Shown here: positions 16,301 to 22,350 of the stretch, one piece after another | Numbering within the stretch: the first letter of the stretch is position 1 | Layout of the letters: each line of letters starts with the position of its first letter | Source of the DNA: JBEHWX01 sp048498995 | GTDB taxonomy: Bacteria > Bacteroidota > Ignavibacteria > OLB7 | DNA length: 22,350 bases | Assembly: GCA_048498995.1 (NCBI GenBank) | Contig: JBEHWX010000096.1 | Span: 1-22,350 of the forward strand | Reading direction: 5' to 3' | Notes under the pieces: model-generated | The model's database searches: none | Told to the model about the DNA's origin: nothing | Seen by the model: the letters and a program-made list of their open reading frames with translations, nothing else | Made by a program: the position numbers and the translations under genes

Positions 16301-16446
16301 AGGTGCTGCTGCCGCAGGTCATCCTTGACGCGATGGCAAGCCCCTCTCCGATCCGGATCGGATTCTACCTGCCGCTGGTCGCCTCCTCCCCGCTGCTGGA
16401 GAAGGGGGGTGTCCGCTACCGATGGGCGTTCAGCGTTTCGATGTAG
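13399..16446 (+). CDS. M1 family metallopeptidase with C-terminal outer-membrane beta-barrel-like domain
   Basis: Exported zinc aminopeptidase-type protein of 1015 residues. A basic start and hydrophobic stretch (MLNRRSLRLR..., about 1-25) form a signal peptide with an A-T-A cleavage box at 23-25. The M1 module follows (about 35-510): RGMEYPQLVM (330-339) stands at the GAMEN-like position, HEIGHQW (355-361) and E378 in WLDEGFTQY complete HExxH-x18-E, and Y450 in VYFKGEAVLHML is the likely transition-state tyrosine. From about 645 the sequence changes to alternating polar/hydrophobic strands (YSIRLRPTLWYS, SRLGLYYNLRSKRIDYDLRY, NTITFGYGYK) up to an aromatic final strand RYRWAFSVSM, as in outer-membrane barrels. 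The start at 13399 is chosen for the signal peptide, although the frame opens upstream. A terminator follows. Confidence 0.88.
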   Translation: MLNRRSLRLRAFLSALILLGIPATAALSWQQRVGYTMAIDLDAEHHSFTGRQRLVYVNNSPDTLVDVYYHLFYNAFRPGSMMDVRDRTTPEGGGIRLADLSPDQQGSVRVDTLTQEGTPLVWSVEETVLHARLARPLPPGDSTTFEMTWFTVIPRLTRRAGWMNREGVEFSMAQWYPKLAAYDETGWHADEYVLREFYGIYGTFDVAITLPAAYMVGGTGRVTNPEEVKCGYELGGIDTLLMTPTAGATGRKTWRFHAENVHDFAWVADREYVHRISRWRDITFHFLYKKGVIVNWQHAPGWTQALVAYYGRRFGDYSWPELTVAMAGDRGMEYPQLVMVTGYRDVVSLAGVLAHEIGHQWFYGMVGDNETQEAWLDEGFTQYLTDEARRDVFGFDRNPYRGLDSAIYPWVEAPERNVYDYLLLATYGYSEPLSTYHDWFRESVTAGLVYFKGEAVLHMLEGMLGRPLFDEAMRRYVEQRRYHISTARDFQRSVEQTTGLRLDWFFNEWIELNRTMDYAATDLSSERDGDAYRTTIHLERRLDAVMPLDVTLRYEDGTTAVATIPVETWAKPDVDFHLPRWRWVDAEYETTFATPKRVVEIEIDTAMLTVDLDRTNNVARAGFLSSILPPSHVAFYKRWDLSRPYDRYSIRLRPTLWYSQADAVQIGMVADGGYIFDRYQSRLGLYYNLRSKRIDYDLRYATQTDLIGRRGEVSAVASNADGVQIWSIGLSKLIRPDNFVSRVSQRVDLRAEREVLVGGNYPNGVAPWSGGGFNTITFGYGYKTGGGSLLRHAEARAELEESFASASDFTQLRLSATGNWNLLGIGLSTDLFAGGSLGAPPLQRMFNAAGATSRDMHDNVVQRLAMNANPGFMARNHLVLPTQGYLLSLAGAPEATRLTGNLINVRVRVPLPNPLVDARLRYSFPFLSRVMPGLYGAAGWLFPDGINWKGFSDASVEAGVYATLDPLEVLLPQVILDAMASPSPIRIGFYLPLVASSPLLEKGGVRYRWAFSVSM

Positions 16447-16489
16447 GAGCCGCGGCGAGGCCGCCTGGACGGTGATGGTGGGAATGACA

Positions 16490-16531
16490 ACGGGCGAGGA
16501 GGGAGATGCGTATCTCACTCCTCGCCCGTTT
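16490..16531. terminator. Bidirectional terminator between M1 peptidase and anti-sigma genes
   Basis: Long stem: 12 bp (16490-16501 with 16518-16529), one mismatch, then 5 bp (16503-16507 with 16512-16516) around a GCGT loop. Short T-run on the plus strand (CGTTTCGG). It sits between convergent genes, 43 bp after the peptidase stop and 30 bp after the anti-sigma stop. Confidence 0.75.
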
Positions 16532-16560
16532 CGGTAGGGGGCCGGCGCGGGGCGCCGGGA

Positions 16561-17091
16561 TTACTGACCTTCGTCGACGATGACGCGGAAGATCTCCGCG
16601 TCGTTATCGCTCATGATCGCGTTGAGCATTCTGACATCCCCCTCGTCGAGCACCAGGCGATGGGTATCGTCCTGATCATACAGGGGATCGGCGTTCGAGG
16701 CCAGGAGATGATCGGCGATGCGGGAGCTCGCGCCGCCGCGAGCGGTGCCGCCGGAGGCATCTCCCGCCGGAGCGGAGATGGCGGGACGGTCGTTGGAGGC
16801 GAGCGACGAGCCGACGTCTCCCTTCTTGTCGAAGATGCCGCTGACCAGCACGACGGCCACGAGGGCAACGGCGCTGGCCGAGGCCAGGGCTATCGACGGA
16901 GCCCGCCTCCGCCGCCGAAATCGCCCCTCGTCGATCCTCTCGCGGACATGAACGAGAAAGTTCTGCCAGTAGGCCGGATGCGGCTCCCTGGGCCCTTCGG
17001 CTCCCTCGAGGAGTCGTCTGAGCTCGGCCACATCCCGGTCGATCTCCTGATCGGACGGAACACCGGCGTTGTTATTCAATGGGAATTTCAT
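16561..17091 (-). CDS. Probable anti-sigma factor (single-pass membrane protein)
   Basis: A 176-residue protein I infer to be the anti-sigma factor of the ECF sigma gene upstream. The N-terminal ~60 residues are helical and soluble, with the stretch HPAYWQNFLVHVRERIDE (38-55) that resembles sigma-binding regions of FCB-type anti-sigma factors. There is no cysteine/histidine zinc finger. A basic RRRRR precedes one membrane helix (about 67-87, IALASASAVALVAVVLVSGIF). The outer part is low-complexity, followed by an acidic end VLDEGDVRMLNAIMSDNDAE. Topology would be cytoplasmic N-terminus and periplasmic C-terminus, allowing signal-driven cleavage. The ATG at 17091 has GGAA 9 nt upstream. It lies 97 bp after the sigma gene on the same strand. 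Confidence 0.7.
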   Translation of the reverse strand: MKFPLNNNAGVPSDQEIDRDVAELRRLLEGAEGPREPHPAYWQNFLVHVRERIDEGRFRRRRRAPSIALASASAVALVAVVLVSGIFDKKGDVGSSLASNDRPAISAPAGDASGGTARGGASSRIADHLLASNADPLYDQDDTHRLVLDEGDVRMLNAIMSDNDAEIFRVIVDEGQ

Positions 17092-17169
17092 GATCTCAGC
17101 TTCCTATCGTCACCGCACGTCATGATAGACGACGGACACAGTATCATCAGAACGCTTTCATCGGTCGAG

Positions 17170-17189
17170 GTTGCAGTCCGATCTGCAAC
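17170..17189 (-). promoter_or_regulatory. Small hairpin between sigma and anti-sigma genes
   Basis: Perfect 7-bp arms GTTGCAG / CTGCAAC with a 6-nt spacer, touching the last base of the sigma stop codon. It has no T-run. It could lower read-through into the anti-sigma gene or protect the mRNA end. Confidence 0.35.
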
Positions 17190-17851
17190 TATTCGTCTCC
17201 GCTCTCCCCTCTTCCGGAGGTGACTTCCTTGTCGAGATCGGCCAGCGAGATGCTTCCATGGCGCTCCTTGACGAAGGCCGCGACCTTCTTGACCGCGTGA
17301 TGGAAGTTCGCCTTCAGGCCGCCGACGGATGTCCCCAGAATGGCCGAGATCTGCTCGTAGGGGAGCTCGTCGTAGTATCGCATGATGAAGACGGCGCGCT
17401 GCTTCTCCGGCAGGGTTTCGATCGCCTGCTCGACCAGCGACAGGTTCTCCTCGCGGATCACGTCACGGTCCTGATCGGCATCCTGCGACAGGAACGGCAG
17501 GTACTCCGTGATATCCATCAGCTTCCTGACGCGCTTCTTGCGCAGGTAGTTGATCGACAGATTGATGGCGATCCGGTAGAGCCAGGTGTAGATGTTCGAA
17601 TCTCCACGGAAGCTCTCCAGCGCCGTGTATGCTCTGACGAAGACCTCCTGGGCGATATCGTCGGCGTCCTCATGGTTCTTCACCATGCGGCGGGCGGCCC
17701 AATAGATGCGCGAGTGGTAACGACGCACCATCTCGTTGAACATCTTCTCGGCCTGACCGGCGCGATACATCTCGAGAAGCTGTCGGTCGTCGAGCTCAAC
17801 CATGGCGCCTCGCATCGGCGCCGTACCGAGTATCAGGGCTTGTGTTTGCAT
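17189..17851 (-). CDS. ECF (RpoE-type) RNA polymerase sigma factor
   Basis: Extracytoplasmic-function sigma factor of 220 residues. Region 2 runs from MFNEMVRRYHSRIYWAARRM (37-56) through NHEDADDIAQEVFVRAYTAL (59-78) and FRGDSNIYTWLYRIAINLSINYLRKK. A linker (about 107-145) leads to region 4, LPEKQRAVFIMRYYDELPYEQISAILGTS (147-175), whose helix-turn-helix ends in VGGLKANFHHAVKK. The last 30 residues are a charged tail. The start at MQTQALIL (17851-17849) is favoured because GGAGGT lies 5 nt before it; alternatives are 17815 and 17803. The membrane protein downstream is the likely anti-sigma factor. An autoregulated promoter is expected upstream, but I could not identify it. Envelope stress is the usual kind of signal; the real one is unknown. 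Confidence 0.95.
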   Translation of the reverse strand: MQTQALILGTAPMRGAMVELDDRQLLEMYRAGQAEKMFNEMVRRYHSRIYWAARRMVKNHEDADDIAQEVFVRAYTALESFRGDSNIYTWLYRIAINLSINYLRKKRVRKLMDITEYLPFLSQDADQDRDVIREENLSLVEQAIETLPEKQRAVFIMRYYDELPYEQISAILGTSVGGLKANFHHAVKKVAAFVKERHGSISLADLDKEVTSGRGESGDE

Positions 17852-18112
17852 ACAAGACCTCCGACACGGCAGCGGCAATGTGGTTTAAGACGTCCATGGA
17901 TGATGTCGCTCGGTTGGGCAGATTGAGCATCGACTGGAGAGCCTCGGGAGTCGGGACCGATGCCCGCGTCCGGCAGGTACGTCCGACGCTCGCGTGTGTG
18001 TATCGGCCGGGTCCCGAAGTCCGCTTCCGGACCATGCCGGGAAGGCTGAAGAGAGAGGGACCGGCGCACCGACGTCGGAAGAACGCTCCGGTCCTGGAAA
18101 GGTTAGCGAAAT

Positions 18113-18136
18113 CGGGCTCTCCGGGCGGGGAGCCCG
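18113..18136. other. GC hairpin in the sigma-greA gap
   Basis: Arms CGGGCTC / GAGCCCG (18113-18119 with 18130-18136) around a 10-nt loop. No T-run. Confidence 0.3.
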
Positions 18137-18150
18137 CGACTTCACGCTCG

Positions 18151-18233
18151 GCGCCATGCCGGCACCGCATCGGCCGAGCCAGCTCGGCGCATCTGACTCG
18201 GCTCGCCTGACTCGGCGCGCCATGCCGGCACCG
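18151..18233. repeat. 17-bp direct repeat pair downstream of greA
   Basis: GCGCCATGCCGGCACCG occurs at 18151-18167 and again at 18217-18233, 66 bp apart. Between them are a 7-bp-arm hairpin (GCCGAGC/GCTCGGC, 18173-18188) and a twice-repeated CTGACTCGGC. The second copy ends 6 bp past the greA stop, so the block may form part of its 3' end. Confidence 0.7.
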
Positions 18234-18238
18234 ATCGC

Positions 18239-18712
18239 TCAGCGCCGGATGTTGAGGATCTCCAGCGTGATCTTGCCGGCCGGCACCACGGCGGTCACCA
18301 CGTCCCCGACCTTCTTTCCCATGAGCGACTTGCCGATCGGCGAGCTGACGGCGAGCTTTCCCTGCTCGATGTCCGCCTCTTCGGCCGAGACCATCAGATA
18401 CTCGGTCGTGCGCTTGGTTCCCTGATTGAGAACGGTGACGTAGGAAAGGATGTACACCTTGTCGTTCGGCATGTTGCCGCTTTCGATCACGCGAGCCCGG
18501 GCCATGGTCTGCTCGAGCTTGTAGATGCGAGCCTCCAGCAGTCCCTGGGCCTCCTTGGCGGCATCGTACTCCGCGTTCTCGGACAGATCGCCGTACGAGC
18601 GCGCCTCGGCGATCTTCTCGGCGATCTCCTGACGCTTGGTGGTCTTCAACTCCCGGATCTCTTCCTCCAGCTCGCGCATCCTCTCGCGCGTCAGATAAAC
18701 GATCTCAGACAT
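18239..18712 (-). CDS. greA: Transcription elongation factor GreA
   Basis: Rescues backtracked RNA polymerase by stimulating cleavage of the nascent RNA through the secondary channel. It has 157 residues, the family length. The N-terminal antiparallel coiled coil (1-75) carries the signature GDLSENAEYDAAKE (41-54), with the tip acidic residues D42 and E45 that hold the catalytic Mg2+. The C-terminal FKBP-like domain includes VSSPIGKSLMGKKVGD (121-136) and the closing VPAGKITLEILNI. The ATG at 18712 has no clear ribosome binding site. A plausible promoter lies at 18749-18777. It is divergent from purC and appears to be a single-gene unit. Confidence 0.97.
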   Translation of the reverse strand: MSEIVYLTRERMRELEEEIRELKTTKRQEIAEKIAEARSYGDLSENAEYDAAKEAQGLLEARIYKLEQTMARARVIESGNMPNDKVYILSYVTVLNQGTKRTTEYLMVSAEEADIEQGKLAVSSPIGKSLMGKKVGDVVTAVVPAGKITLEILNIRR

Positions 18713-19102
18713 GATGCAACTTGGTCGGGTAATGGGTTCCGAAGGCTATTAATATCAAAAGCCATTGCCCGCGGCAACGGCTTCCAGAAGGCAAGTTTAA
18801 GAGAATTCATCGCGATTACCAATATTGCGGCCCCAAGAAAGTGCCCCGGACCCCGCTCCCCCTCCGGATGCCCCTCGAGGCCCCGATTCGAGCTCCGATT
18901 CGGGCTTCGAGCCACCGGCTCCGGCACCGCGAGCGAGCCTGGGAATATCCCCGGAGGCGGCTCCCGAGCGAGCTCGACGGGGACCATTCGGTCCGATTCC
19001 TCGGGCCGTTTCACTCTCCCGCGCCGGGCCGGCAACGGCCTTCGGCGATGGCCGCCGGCGACGTCCGCGGCCGACTCAGTTACGCAACCGGCAACTCTAT
19101 CG
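18713..19102. other. Divergent gap between greA and purC
   Basis: A 390-bp region. The first 110 bp are AT-richer and hold the greA promoter candidate. The rest is GC-rich, with short repeated words such as CCGATTCG (twice near 18883-18903), and shows no coding pattern. A purC promoter must be present, but I could not define it; no riboswitch-like structure was recognised. Confidence 0.5.
18749..18777 (-). promoter_or_regulatory. Putative greA promoter with a dyad over the -35
   Basis: On the minus strand TTGCCG and TATTAA are spaced by 17 bp (each 4 of 6 to the sigma-70 consensus), giving a leader of roughly 30 nt. The -35 lies within a dyad (18762-18780, CCATTGCC/GGCAACGG, 7 of 8 pairs), which might be an operator. 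Confidence 0.45.
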
Positions 19103-19987
19103 ATGTCCAAGCAAGCAATCTCCGTTACCGATTTCCCCGAGCTCACCCTCTGGCGCCGCGGCAAGGTCCGCGATGTCTATGATCTGGGAGAGACGCTCCT
19201 GTTCGTGGCGACCGACCGGATCAGCGCCTACGACGTGATCATGAACGAGCCGATCCCCGGCAAGGGAGAGATCCTCACGGCGGTCTCCCTCTTCTGGTTC
19301 GAGCACCTGAAGGATATCGTCCCGAATCACCTGATCACGGCCAACGTGGAGGAATATCCGGAGGAGTGCCGCCGGTACGCCGACGACCTTCGCGGACGCT
19401 CGATGCTGGTGCGCAAGACCCGTCCGCTGCCGATCGAGTGCGTGGCGCGCGGCTATCTGGCCGGCTCGGGATGGAAGGAGTATCGTGTTTCCCGCTCCGT
19501 CTGCGGGGTCGAGCTGCCGGAGGGGCTGGTGGAATCGAGCAGGCTTCCGGAGCCGATCTTCACCCCGGCGACCAAGGCCGAGGAGGGACACGACGAGAAC
19601 ATCAGCTTCGAGCAGGCGGCCGCGCTGGTCGGCGAGGAGACCGCCGGACTGGCACGCGAACTGACGCTGAAAATCTACCGCGCGGCCTCCCGAATCGCCG
19701 AGGAGCGAGGGATCATCATCGCCGACACGAAGTTCGAGTTCGGCCATGACGACCAGGGGAAGCTGATCCTGATCGACGAGGTGCTCACACCGGACTCGTC
19801 GAGGTTCTGGCTGGCTTCCGGCTACGCCCCGGGACGCGAGCAGCAGAACTTCGACAAGCAGTTTCTCCGCGATTATCTCGACTCGGTCTCCTGGAACCGT
19901 CTCCCTCCCCCCCCGCCGCTGCCGGAGGAGGTGATCGAGGCGACGGCATCGAAGTATCGCGAAGCGCTGGAGAAGCTCACGTCGTAG
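19103..19987 (+). CDS. purC: SAICAR synthase (phosphoribosylaminoimidazole-succinocarboxamide synthase)
   Basis: Purine biosynthesis: joins aspartate to CAIR with ATP to give SAICAR. The 294-residue product is the longer form (yeast/Bacteroidota type), not the ~237-residue E. coli form. Signatures in order are GKVRDVYDLG (20-29), the ATP-site VATDRISAYDV (35-45), PGKGEIL, RKTRPLPIECVARGYLAGSG, the substrate-binding DTKFEFG and DEVLTPDSSRFW. The ATG at 19103 begins MSKQAISVTDFPEL, a normal N-terminus; the ribosome binding site is weak. No other pur gene is adjacent, so this is an isolated purine gene, divergent from greA. The 3' end has no obvious terminator before the S41 protease gene 424 bp on. 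Confidence 0.96.
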   Translation: MSKQAISVTDFPELTLWRRGKVRDVYDLGETLLFVATDRISAYDVIMNEPIPGKGEILTAVSLFWFEHLKDIVPNHLITANVEEYPEECRRYADDLRGRSMLVRKTRPLPIECVARGYLAGSGWKEYRVSRSVCGVELPEGLVESSRLPEPIFTPATKAEEGHDENISFEQAAALVGEETAGLARELTLKIYRAASRIAEERGIIIADTKFEFGHDDQGKLILIDEVLTPDSSRFWLASGYAPGREQQNFDKQFLRDYLDSVSWNRLPPPPPLPEEVIEATASKYREALEKLTS

Positions 19988-20411
19988 AGTTCGTGCCCCG
20001 CGGATGGCCGTTCGCGCCCGGCGCCGGTGGTTCCGCGCCGATCGGTCCGGACTCGTCGGTCTTGTGAATTGACTCTGGGTGGGCGTACCGGTACATTCCG
20101 CCGCAGATTCGTCATGGCGCGGAGAATGCCCGGTGAACGCCCGAAAACCGCGCGGTGAACCGGAAGGTGGAACCGCCTCGGAGCCCATGCGGAAGAGCGC
20201 GCCGGGATTCGGCCATGGGAGGATTCGGGGGAACCGTTCCCGACGGCCGATACACGAAAGTGCGCGATGGCGATACACGAAAGTGCGCGATGGATCGCCG
20301 TTAGTAGGTATGCGATCGGCTCGCGCCGCGACCGGCTCGCGTTCTCCGAATTCCCCTACGCCCGATTCGTTTCGACAGTTCCTCACAAAGCAAACAGGCA
20401 GAAAACCGTTG
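19988..20411 (+). other. Gap upstream of the S41 protease
   Basis: A 424-bp region with no credible gene; a plus-strand frame in phase with the protease is open but has no family similarity or ribosome binding site. It contains a perfect 23-bp tandem duplication at 20248-20293. The last ~60 bp before the protease are AT-richer and probably hold its leader. Confidence 0.5.
20248..20293. repeat. Perfect 23-bp tandem duplication
   Basis: Copies at 20248-20270 and 20271-20293 are identical and abut, each beginning CGATACACGAAAGTG. The block ends 118 bp before the protease ATG. It may be a doubled regulator-binding site or a recent slippage event. Confidence 0.9.
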
Positions 20412-22025
20412 ATGAACCCGAAGAAGAAAATGTGGTTTACGATCCTCGGCTTGGCCGCTGGCATCCTCGTCGGCATTTACATTCAACCAGTGATTTCTGG
20501 CGACAACATCTACGATCAGCTCGGAAAGTTCAAGGATGTGCTGCTCACCGTCCAGAAAAACTACGTTGATGACGTCGACACGCCGAAGCTGGTGGAGTCG
20601 GCGATCACCGGCATGCTGAGTGAGCTCGACCCTCATTCAGTCTATATCCCCGCCGAGCAGCAGAAGCGCGTCGAGGAAGACTTCCGCGGGAGCTTCCAGG
20701 GCATCGGCGTCGAGTTCGACGTGGTGCGGGACACGATCACCGTCGTCTCCCCGATCTCCGGCGGCCCTTCCGAGCAGCTCGGCATCCATGCCGGCGACAA
20801 AATCGTGAAGATCGACGGCCAGAATGCCGTCGGCATGTCGCGCGATGACGTGCCGAAGAAGCTCCGCGGCCCGAAGGGGACGCACGTGGTGGTGACCGTG
20901 GTCCGCTATGGCACGGCCGACCCGCTGGTGTTCGACATCACCCGCGACAACATCCCGCTCTATACCGTGGACGCCGCCTTCGTCAACCCGGACGGCACCG
21001 GCTACCTGGCGCTCAACCGCTTCGCCGAGCCGACCTACGACGAGATGATGAAGAACCTGGACATGCTCTCCAAGCAGGGAATGAAGCGCCTGATCCTCGA
21101 TCTGCGCGGCAACCCGGGAGGCTACATGGAGAAGGCGATCCGGATCGTCGACGAGTTCGTCCCGGGCGGCCACAAGATCGTCTACACCAAGAGCACCCGG
21201 AACAGCATGGAGGATGTCTACATGTCCGAGGACGGCCAGCACTACGAGAAGCTTCCGCTGATCGTGCTGCTCAACGCCGGCTCGGCCTCCGCCTCCGAGA
21301 TCGTCGCCGGTGCCATCCAGGACCTCGACCGCGGCCTGATCGTCGGCGAGACCTCCTTCGGCAAGGGGCTGGTGCAGAAGCAGTTCCCCCTCCAGGACGG
21401 CTCGGCCTTCCGCCTGACCGTCGCCCGCTACTACACGCCGTCCGGACGTCTGATCCAGCGCCCGTACGACAAGGGGAAGGAGGACTACTACAAGATGACC
21501 AACCGCCAGGAGGACGAGGAAGGTGACAACCTCGACCACACGCACGACGTGGCCGACTCCTCCCGCCCGGTGTTCAAGACGACCGGCGGACGGAAGGTTC
21601 TCGGCGGTGGCGGCGTCACGCCGGATTACGTGATCAAGCTCGACACGGTCACGCCGCTGACGATCGACCTGATCCGGAAGAATCTGATCTGGGAGTATAC
21701 CGAGCGCTTCACCTCCTCGGCCGATGGCCAGAAGGTCCGCTCGCAGTACGCCGACAAGTTCATGGACTTCCTGAAGAACTACGATATCAGCGAAGCGATG
21801 CTCTCGGACTTCATGAAGTACGCCAAGGACAAGGGAGTCGAGGTGAAGCCGGATCAGCTTGCCGCCGATCGCGAGCACATCAAGACCCGTCTGAAGGCCC
21901 GCATCGCCCGCACCTTCTGGGGGAACTCGGAGTTCTACCAGGTGGCCCTGCAGGACGACAAGCAGTACGAGAAGGCGCTCACCCTCTTCCCGGAGGCAAA
22001 CCGGGTCGCCAAGCTCGGCCGCTGA
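20412..22025 (+). CDS. S41 family C-terminal processing (tail-specific) protease
   Basis: Periplasmic serine protease of the Ctp/Prc group that trims C-termini or degrades envelope proteins. It has 537 residues. An uncleaved-type N-terminal anchor (FTILGLAAGILVGIYIQPV, 9-27) places the rest in the periplasm. The prodomain-like helices are followed by LDPHSVYIP (72-80), a PDZ domain (about 85-175, with GIHAGDKIVKIDGQ), and the S41 core: ILDLRGNPGGY (228-238), NAGSASASEIVAGA (288-301) with probable nucleophile S293, and ETSFGKGLVQ (313-322) with general-base K318, 25 residues apart as in Prc and CtpA. The C-terminal ~130 residues are a helical extension common in Bacteroidota-like homologues. 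ATG 20412 lies directly before the anchor; the ribosome binding site is weak. It ends at a strong terminator. Confidence 0.95.
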   Translation: MNPKKKMWFTILGLAAGILVGIYIQPVISGDNIYDQLGKFKDVLLTVQKNYVDDVDTPKLVESAITGMLSELDPHSVYIPAEQQKRVEEDFRGSFQGIGVEFDVVRDTITVVSPISGGPSEQLGIHAGDKIVKIDGQNAVGMSRDDVPKKLRGPKGTHVVVTVVRYGTADPLVFDITRDNIPLYTVDAAFVNPDGTGYLALNRFAEPTYDEMMKNLDMLSKQGMKRLILDLRGNPGGYMEKAIRIVDEFVPGGHKIVYTKSTRNSMEDVYMSEDGQHYEKLPLIVLLNAGSASASEIVAGAIQDLDRGLIVGETSFGKGLVQKQFPLQDGSAFRLTVARYYTPSGRLIQRPYDKGKEDYYKMTNRQEDEEGDNLDHTHDVADSSRPVFKTTGGRKVLGGGGVTPDYVIKLDTVTPLTIDLIRKNLIWEYTERFTSSADGQKVRSQYADKFMDFLKNYDISEAMLSDFMKYAKDKGVEVKPDQLAADREHIKTRLKARIARTFWGNSEFYQVALQDDKQYEKALTLFPEANRVAKLGR

Positions 22026-22073
22026 TCCAGCGCCACGGACGCGCGCCACGCGCTCCGTCGATGTCGAAACGAG

Positions 22074-22112
22074 AAGGGGCGTCCACCGATACGGTGGACG
22101 CCCCTTTGTCAT
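22074..22112 (+). terminator. Intrinsic terminator of the S41 protease gene
   Basis: Perfect 14-bp stem (22074-22087 with 22093-22106), 5-nt loop GATAC, followed by TGTCATT. The T-run is short but the stem is very strong. Confidence 0.85.
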
Positions 22113-22161
22113 TCGGACTCGTTCATACGCGCGAGGCCGCTCCCTCCTGCATTGAAGAAGC

Positions 22162-22276
22162 GCGCACGCTGACGACGTGCGGCTGCCGGACGAACAAGGC
22201 TCCCCGTCTCGGACGGAAGGCGCGGCTCTTCAGGCTGCGCCGTGATGCCGCGAAGAGCGCACGCTGAAGACGTGCG
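22162..22276. repeat. REP-like repeat pair with internal hairpins
   Basis: A 20-bp unit at 22162-22181 recurs at 22257-22276 with one mismatch. Each can fold through complementary ends: copy 2 pairs GCGCACG with CGTGCGC; copy 1 has GCGCACG with CGTGCG. A further inverted repeat, GCTCTTC (22225-22231) with GAAGAGC (22252-22258), lies between. The stretch 22107-22310 has no credible gene. It resembles dispersed palindromic repeats that often sit between bacterial genes. Confidence 0.65.
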
Positions 22277-22324
22277 CCTCGTATCTTGACTCAGGCATTC
22301 GGCAAGGGAAATGGAAGAACGAAC

Positions 22325-22350
22325 GTGCGCCAGATACACGATATCGCTCG
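22325..22350 (+). CDS. Possible gene start running off the right edge
   Basis: A GTG at 22325 opens MRQIHDIAR and continues to the window edge, with GGAAGAAC a few bases upstream. An ATG at 22311 in another frame is an alternative. Too short to assign. Confidence 0.15.

Larger units (their letters stand above)
17852..18238. other. Gap between the ECF sigma gene and greA
   Basis: About 385 bp without a credible gene; several short frames overlap in different phases and show no coding pattern. It carries two GC hairpins (18113-18136 and 18173-18188) and a 17-bp exact direct repeat (18151-18167 and 18217-18233). The right part is downstream of greA and the left part must hold the sigma promoter. 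Confidence 0.5.

Noticed and set aside
17842..18425. Several overlapping short frames on both strands between the sigma gene and greA
   Set aside because: They overlap each other in different phases with no ribosome binding sites or recognisable domains, and run into greA antisense.
20079..20411. N-terminal extension of the S41 protease
   Set aside because: It has no ribosome binding site and would precede the membrane anchor with 111 unstructured residues; part is encoded by the 23-bp tandem repeat.
22109..22339. 76-codon minus-strand frame at the right end
   Set aside because: It is composed of the REP-like repeats and the S41 terminator region; such repeats commonly give spurious arginine/serine-rich frames.
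1..22350. A new defence, mobile or secretion system
   Set aside because: No cluster of unknown genes, nucleases, toxin-antitoxin pairs, integrases or transposases is visible; almost every gene belongs to a known family with ordinary spacing and composition.

Overview
The window is bacterial, GC-rich and gene-dense, and it looks like ordinary chromosome. About eighteen genes can be supported. Most are single housekeeping, envelope and stress genes, arranged as short same-strand pairs separated by intrinsic terminators or GC-rich hairpins. I see no tRNA, rRNA, CRISPR array, insertion sequence, integrase or phage gene. The source looks Gram-negative: an M1 metallopeptidase here ends in what reads as an outer-membrane beta-barrel, and there is a periplasmic C-terminal processing protease. 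The roughly 294-residue PurC, the protease tail style and the ECF sigma/anti-sigma pair without a zinc-finger anti-sigma domain suggest an FCB-type lineage (the high-GC side of Bacteroidota/Chlorobiota/Gemmatimonadota relatives). This placement is an inference and cannot be settled from the window.

Layout. Positions 1-2821 are all minus strand: a shikimate kinase running off the left edge, a YbjN-like small protein ending at a strong hairpin, PspA, and a biotin carrier protein. A gap of about 650 bp (2822-3467) follows, holding an ambiguous 137-codon minus-strand frame. Next come a plus-strand MATE transporter and an aldo/keto reductase, the latter preceded by two dyad-symmetric sites and followed by a clear terminator (5925-5965). 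Positions 6009-7911 are minus strand: a zinc-ribbon methyltransferase-like protein and the tRNA t6A enzyme Sua5, separated by a triple 16-bp tandem repeat. Ribosomal protein L28 (with terminator) and a DedA membrane protein follow on the plus strand. Positions 9515-13244 are minus strand: a SirB1-type protein, a LOG-family protein, and a translationally coupled YgfZ / pteridine-reductase-like SDR pair. The plus-strand M1 peptidase/beta-barrel fusion (13399-16446) converges on an anti-sigma / ECF sigma pair at a shared terminator. GreA (minus) is divergent from PurC (plus). An S41 protease (plus) ends at a terminator, and the last 240 bp hold REP-like repeats.

How the genes may work together. 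PspA, the ECF sigma/anti-sigma pair, the S41 protease and the M1-barrel protein all fit envelope maintenance, although nothing in the sequence shows that they form one regulon. YgfZ (a tetrahydrofolate-binding Fe-S repair protein) and the SDR with the pteridine-reductase TGX3RXG motif overlap by an ATGA junction, which suggests a shared folate/pterin role. I found no convincing new multi-gene system. The most interesting items are the M1-barrel fusion, the ygfZ-SDR coupling, the paired operators ahead of the aldo/keto reductase, the tandem direct repeats at 6897-6944 and 20248-20293, and a set of U-tract-less GC hairpins at gene ends.
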